Source: Myxococcales bacterium (GTDB taxonomy: Bacteria > Myxococcota_A > UBA9160 > UBA4427). From it: a stretch of 64,000 bases of DNA. Shown piece after piece: positions 60,630 through 64,000 of this stretch; position 1 is the stretch's first letter; the number at the start of each line of letters is the position of its first letter. Where the stretch lies: assembly GCA_014240165.1 (NCBI GenBank), contig JAAZXM010000002.1, forward strand, positions 1 through 64,000, given 5' to 3'. The notes below the pieces were generated by a model that saw only the letters and a program-made list of their open reading frames with translations, ran no database searches and was not told where the DNA came from. Position numbers and translations under genes: made by a program.

Positions 60630-61106
60630 ATGGCGCGTCATTATTGGTTGATCAAATCCGAACCCTATAAATATGCCTGGGCGGAACTCGTGGAAGACGG
60701 TTCGACCTATTGGGACGGGGTTCGCAACTACGAGGCGCGCAACAACCTGCGGGCCATGAAATTGGGTGATCTCTGCCTCTACTATCACTCCAATAAGGGT
60801 AAGGAAGTCGTGGGCGTCGCGCGCGTCTGCAAGGAATCCTATCCCGACCCCACCAGCGATGATCCCCAATGGTTGGTGGTCGATGTCGAGCCCGTGGTTG
60901 CCCTGGCGGAGCCCGTCGGTTTGGCGGATATCAAAGCCGAGCCCGCCCTGGCCGAGATGGCGCTGATCCGCCGCGGCCGGCTCTCGGTGGTGCCCGTGGA
61001 ACGACTCGAATTCCAGCGCGTTCTCTCCATGGGGAAGACGAAGCTGCCCCGGGCCGGGGGTGCCGCCAAGAAGAAGGCGAGCAAGAAGGCCGGGGCGAAG
61101 CGATGA
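60630..61106 (+). CDS. EVE-domain (PUA-like) protein
   Basis: A 158-residue protein from the ATG at 60630 (SD GGAGG). HYWLIKSEPYKYAWAELVED and WDGVRNYEARNNLRAMKLGD are clear EVE/thymocyte nuclear protein 1-like motifs, forming a pocket for modified bases. The tail is Lys-rich (AAKKKASKKAGAKR), as expected for nucleic-acid binding. Its stop overlaps the next start (ATGA). Confidence 0.93.
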   Translation: MARHYWLIKSEPYKYAWAELVEDGSTYWDGVRNYEARNNLRAMKLGDLCLYYHSNKGKEVVGVARVCKESYPDPTSDDPQWLVVDVEPVVALAEPVGLADIKAEPALAEMALIRRGRLSVVPVERLEFQRVLSMGKTKLPRAGGAAKKKASKKAGAKR

Positions 61107-61768
61107 ACGCCGAGGAGATCGAAACACTGGGTGAGGACGTTCCCCTGCTCGAAGGTCTGCGCACCGCTCGGGCCATCCGCCGGCTGCGCCCGGATCCGGT
61201 GGCGCCTGGGCTGATCCGCAAAGTTTGTGAAGCGGGCACCTTCGCGCCCAGTGGCGGCAACCGTCAGCCCTGGATCTTCGTGGCGGTGATGGAAGCCGAG
61301 CGCCGGGCGTGGATCGCCGAGCGCTACCTGGCGCGCTTTCGCGAGTACATCGGCCCCGCGTTCGAGCAGGCCGAGGCCGATCCGGATTTTCCCGAAGCGA
61401 GGGTTCGCAATATGCGGGCGGCGCTGCACCTGGCCGAGCACCTGCACGAAGCGCCGGTGCATCTCTTCGTGGCGGGTTGGACGCGTCGGGGCAGAACCCA
61501 GGACCAGGCCCTCTTTCCCGCGATCCAGAATATCCTGCTCGCCTGCCGTGCAGTGGGGCTCGGCGCTTCATTGACGACAATGCACCTGACCGATGGTCCC
61601 GAAATCGATGCCTACCTCGGCCTGCCTGAGACAACGCCGAGTTGCGCACTTCTCCCCATCGGCTGGCCAGTGGGCCGACACGGTCGCCCGCCCCGGGCGC
61701 CGGTGGACGAAAAGCTTTTCTTCGAGCGCGTACCGGAAGGCGTTATCGCCCCCCGTCGCAGCGGCTGA
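61103..61768 (+). CDS. Nitroreductase-family flavoprotein
   Basis: A 221-residue protein. LRTARAIRRLRPDPV and FAPSGGNRQPWIFVAV are the FMN-binding signatures. ALFPAIQNILLACRAVGLGA is the dimer/cofactor helix. Substrate unknown; could reduce nitro, enone or similar groups. ATG overlaps the EVE stop. Confidence 0.9.
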   Translation: MNAEEIETLGEDVPLLEGLRTARAIRRLRPDPVAPGLIRKVCEAGTFAPSGGNRQPWIFVAVMEAERRAWIAERYLARFREYIGPAFEQAEADPDFPEARVRNMRAALHLAEHLHEAPVHLFVAGWTRRGRTQDQALFPAIQNILLACRAVGLGASLTTMHLTDGPEIDAYLGLPETTPSCALLPIGWPVGRHGRPPRAPVDEKLFFERVPEGVIAPRRSG

Positions 61769-61787
61769 AGATCAGGCAGGCGCGCGC

Positions 61788-62267
61788 CTATCCGCGCTGG
61801 TATTCCGAGGCCAGGGCGTCGGCGTACTCGTTCCAGAGTGATCCGTCGTGGGCCTTGATCCAGGTAAGTTCCACTCCGGGGCGTGCCTGGGCAAGGGCCC
61901 AGAGTTCCTGCACGAGATCGAGGTTCTTGATGGGGCCGGTCTTGCGCTTCCAGCCGCGCCGCTCCCAGCCCGCCGCCCACTCGTTGATGGTTTTCACGCA
62001 GAGTTGGCTATCGGAGTAGACGCGGATCCGCGTATCCTCGTCGAGGAGACGGAGCGCTTCAATGAGCGCCTGGAGTTCCATGCGGTTGTTCGTGGTATCG
62101 GGCGCGCGCCCGTTGCGCTCGGCGCGGATCTCACCGCTCTCGACCCAAACCAACCCCCAGCCGCCGGGGCCGGGGTTCGGATCGCAAGAGCCATCGGTAA
62201 AAATACCGGTGTCGGGGCCCGCGCTGTAGCGGGCGAGTACTTCCTCCGGGGTCAGGAGATCGGGCAA
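61788..62267 (-). CDS. rnhA: Ribonuclease HI
   Basis: A 159-residue enzyme with the four catalytic acids: D in IFTDGSCDPNPGPGGWG, E in TTNNRMELQAL, D in RVYSDSQLCV and D in WNEYADALA. It cleaves RNA in RNA:DNA hybrids. The start is a TTG at 62267 behind a strong SD (AAGAAGGA). An ATG five bases upstream is out of frame. A short TCTA-rich simple repeat lies just upstream (62279-62297). Confidence 0.93.
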   Translation of the reverse strand: MPDLLTPEEVLARYSAGPDTGIFTDGSCDPNPGPGGWGLVWVESGEIRAERNGRAPDTTNNRMELQALIEALRLLDEDTRIRVYSDSQLCVKTINEWAAGWERRGWKRKTGPIKNLDLVQELWALAQARPGVELTWIKAHDGSLWNEYADALASEYQRG

Positions 62268-62371
62268 TGCATCCTTCTTTCTATCTATCTCTATCTACTC
62301 TGTAGGCAGGTTGGGTTTGAGATGAAGTAGGCGGGATTCGGGAAGGTTGCGCGCCGAGCTGGAGCGACAGG

Positions 62372-63466
62372 CTACACACCGACCCGGAAATGCATGACGT
62401 CACCATCGGATACGGCGTATTCCTTGCCCTCCACCTGCATCAGCCCCTGGCTCTTGGCATTGGTCTCGCCCCCGACCTCGATATAGGTCGCGAAGGGAAT
62501 GACCTCGGCGCGGATGAAATTGTGCTCGAAATCGCTATGGATCTCGCCGGCGGCTTCCGGGGCCAGGGCGCCGCCGCGTACCGTCCAGGCCCGAACTTCC
62601 TTTTCCCCCGCAGTGAAGAAGGTGATGAGGTTCAGCAGCGCATAGGCTGCGCGAATCAGCCGGTGGAGCCCGGGCTCCTCGACACCGAGATCGTGGAGAA
62701 ATTCGGCCTTGTCCTCATCTTCGAGTTCGGCGAGTTCCGCTTCGGCCTGGCCGCAGATGCGGACCACGCCGGCTCCGACCTTGTCGGCGTGCTCGGCGAG
62801 GGCGCTGCTGTAGGCGTTGCCCTCGGCCAGGGCTCCATCGTCGACGTTGGCGACGTAGAGAACCGGCTTGGCGCTCAGCAGATGGCAGTCGCGGTACGCC
62901 GTCTCCACCACATCGGGCACCTCGAAATGCCGGGCAGCCTTTCCCCCGGATACATGTTCGAGAAGCGCCGAAAAGAATTCGGCCTCGGCCTTGGCCACCT
63001 TGTCGCCGCTCTTGGCCCCGCGCTCGGCTCGGTCGAGGCGCTTTTCGAGGGTCTCGATATCGGCCAGGCCGAGTTCGAGTTCGATGGTCTCGACGTCGCG
63101 CAGCGGATCCGGCGCGCCGTCGACATGAACGACGTTGTCGTCGTCGAAGCAGCGCACGACATGAACGATTGCCTTGGTTTCGCGAATATTCGCGAGAAAG
63201 CGGTTGCCCAGCCCCTCGCCCTGGCTGGCCCCCTTGACCAGGCCCGCGATATCGACGAATTCCACCGTGGTGGGGATCACCTGGGCAGAGTGCACGATGG
63301 CGTCGAGTCGCCCGAGTCGCTCGTCGGGAACAGTCACCACGCCGGTATTCGGCTCGATGGTGCAGAAGGGGTAGTTCTCAGCCTGGATCCCCGCCGCTGT
63401 CAGGGCGTTGAAGATGGTGCTTTTGCCGACATTCGGGAGGCCGACGATTCCGCAGGTGAGTGCCAT
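62372..63466 (-). CDS. ychF: Redox-regulated ATPase YchF/OLA1
   Basis: A 364-residue Obg-family protein. P-loop GLPNVGKSTIFNAL, switch/G3 DIAGLVKGASQGEGLGN and YVANVDDG in place of the GTP-type NKxD are all as in YchF, which prefers ATP. The C-terminal TGS domain (VRAWTVRGG, EVIPFATYIEVGG) is complete. Binds ribosomes. Confidence 0.97.
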   Translation of the reverse strand: MALTCGIVGLPNVGKSTIFNALTAAGIQAENYPFCTIEPNTGVVTVPDERLGRLDAIVHSAQVIPTTVEFVDIAGLVKGASQGEGLGNRFLANIRETKAIVHVVRCFDDDNVVHVDGAPDPLRDVETIELELGLADIETLEKRLDRAERGAKSGDKVAKAEAEFFSALLEHVSGGKAARHFEVPDVVETAYRDCHLLSAKPVLYVANVDDGALAEGNAYSSALAEHADKVGAGVVRICGQAEAELAELEDEDKAEFLHDLGVEEPGLHRLIRAAYALLNLITFFTAGEKEVRAWTVRGGALAPEAAGEIHSDFEHNFIRAEVIPFATYIEVGGETNAKSQGLMQVEGKEYAVSDGDVMHFRVGV

Positions 63467-63577
63467 AGGCGGGGAAGGATCCCCATTTTCGCCCGGGCTG
63501 CTACCCCCTATGGGGCGGATTTCTTCGGGATGAGGCCCCGGGGAGCGGAGCGCCAGGGGATTCGGCGGCTCGGGCCC

Positions 63578-64000
63578 CTACGCGTTCGAGTAGTCGCCCA
63601 TGAACGCGGCGGCGAAATCCGCGTAGCGATCTTCGAGGATCGCGTGCCGGGCCTTTTCCATCAGCGATTGGTAGAAGTGCACGTTGTGGATCGCGCAGAG
63701 GGTCGCCGAGAGCACCTCGTTGGCGGCGAAGAGGTGGTGGAGATACGCCCGACTGAAAGCGCCATCCTTGCACGCATAACACTCACACGAAATATCGATG
63801 GGGTAGGCATCCCGGCGATAGCGCCGCTGGGTGAGGCGGATGCGACCCCGGGCGGTAAACACCGTGGCGCTCCGGGCATAGCGGGTGGGGATCACGCAGT
63901 CGAAGAGATCCACCCCGTAGCCCACGCAGGCAATCAGGTCTTCGGGGAGGCCGACCCCCATCAAGTAGCGGGGCTTGTCCGCGGGCAGCAACGGGGCTGT
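63578..64000 (-). CDS. tgt: Queuine tRNA-ribosyltransferase (Tgt), C-terminal part
   Basis: The last 140 residues of Tgt; the rest lies beyond the right edge. PRYLMGVGLPEDLIACVGYG and DCVIPTRYARSATVFTARG are the active-site and tRNA-binding segments. CECYACKDGAFSRAYLHHLF holds the three Cys and one His of the zinc site. It swaps guanine-34 for a preQ1/queuine base in tRNA. Confidence 0.93.
   Translation of the reverse strand, partial: TAPLLPADKPRYLMGVGLPEDLIACVGYGVDLFDCVIPTRYARSATVFTARGRIRLTQRRYRRDAYPIDISCECYACKDGAFSRAYLHHLFAANEVLSATLCAIHNVHFYQSLMEKARHAILEDRYADFAAAFMGDYSNA

Noticed and set aside
62279-62297. TCTA simple repeat upstream of rnhA as a phase-variation tract
   Set aside because: Only about four interrupted units, outside the coding frame and not spaced between recognisable promoter boxes.

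Overview
The window is a gene-dense, GC-rich stretch of a Gram-negative bacterial chromosome. It carries outer-membrane markers (a Pal-type lipoprotein, SppA) and housekeeping genes (mfd, dnaA, rlmE, rplC, thiI, thiC, aroC, folB, rnhA, ychF, tgt). Split cofG/cofH genes for the deazaflavin of F420, a one-chain eukaryote-like acyl-CoA carboxylase and many ATGA/GTGA gene overlaps suggest an uncultured deltaproteobacterial-type lineage (Myxococcota, Desulfobacterota or Binatota-like). This placement is an inference from gene content; no rRNA is present to test it. No IS element, CRISPR array, rRNA or tRNA was recognised.

Layout. 1-8 kb: a truncated glycosyltransferase, then a leftward block of phosphodiesterase, GT2, GT4 and mfd. 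8.3-12.4 kb: a lone rplC with a hairpin-rich leader, rlmE, a VOC protein, an SMP-30 lactonase and an MFS transporter. 12.4-18.6 kb: nudC, an ABC exporter pair, a crotonase, sppA and an alpha/beta hydrolase. 18.7-21 kb: an ECF sigma / anti-sigma / DUF3106 operon. 21-28 kb: thiI (convergent), pal with a terminator, a ThDP enzyme and a DinG-type helicase.

28.5-40.1 kb is the most striking part. It is a rightward, translationally coupled set: KASIII, FabA, FabG, FabZ, KASII, ACP, PlsC-like acyltransferase, phosphopantetheinyl transferase and an 1885-residue fused biotin-dependent carboxylase. Together these could make malonyl-CoA, activate the carrier protein, build and (un)saturate an acyl chain, and hand it to an acceptor. 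It looks like a self-contained dedicated fatty-acid synthase. folB, cofG and cofH follow directly.

43-47 kb: a divergent DnaA (changed DNA-contact motif), an AT-rich non-coding stretch, a Lon-N-domain protein, a SprT-like metalloprotease ending in a perfect sliding-clamp-binding pentapeptide, a small acidic protein and a non-coding segment rich in perfect hairpins. 47-64 kb: thiC, a CcmI-like lipoprotein, a CLC channel with CBS and TrkA-C domains, a Nudix hydrolase, a composition-shifted gap, cbiX-ferredoxin, a MoCF-domain protein, an LLM flavoprotein, aroC, a DTW protein (tapT-like), a membrane-SDR fusion, repeats, an MBL hydrolase, EVE and nitroreductase genes, rnhA, ychF and the end of tgt.

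Start codons were moved by reading ribosome-binding sites and overlaps. Three genes (rlmE, the DinG helicase, a small membrane protein) have family-like sequence upstream of the first usable start codon.
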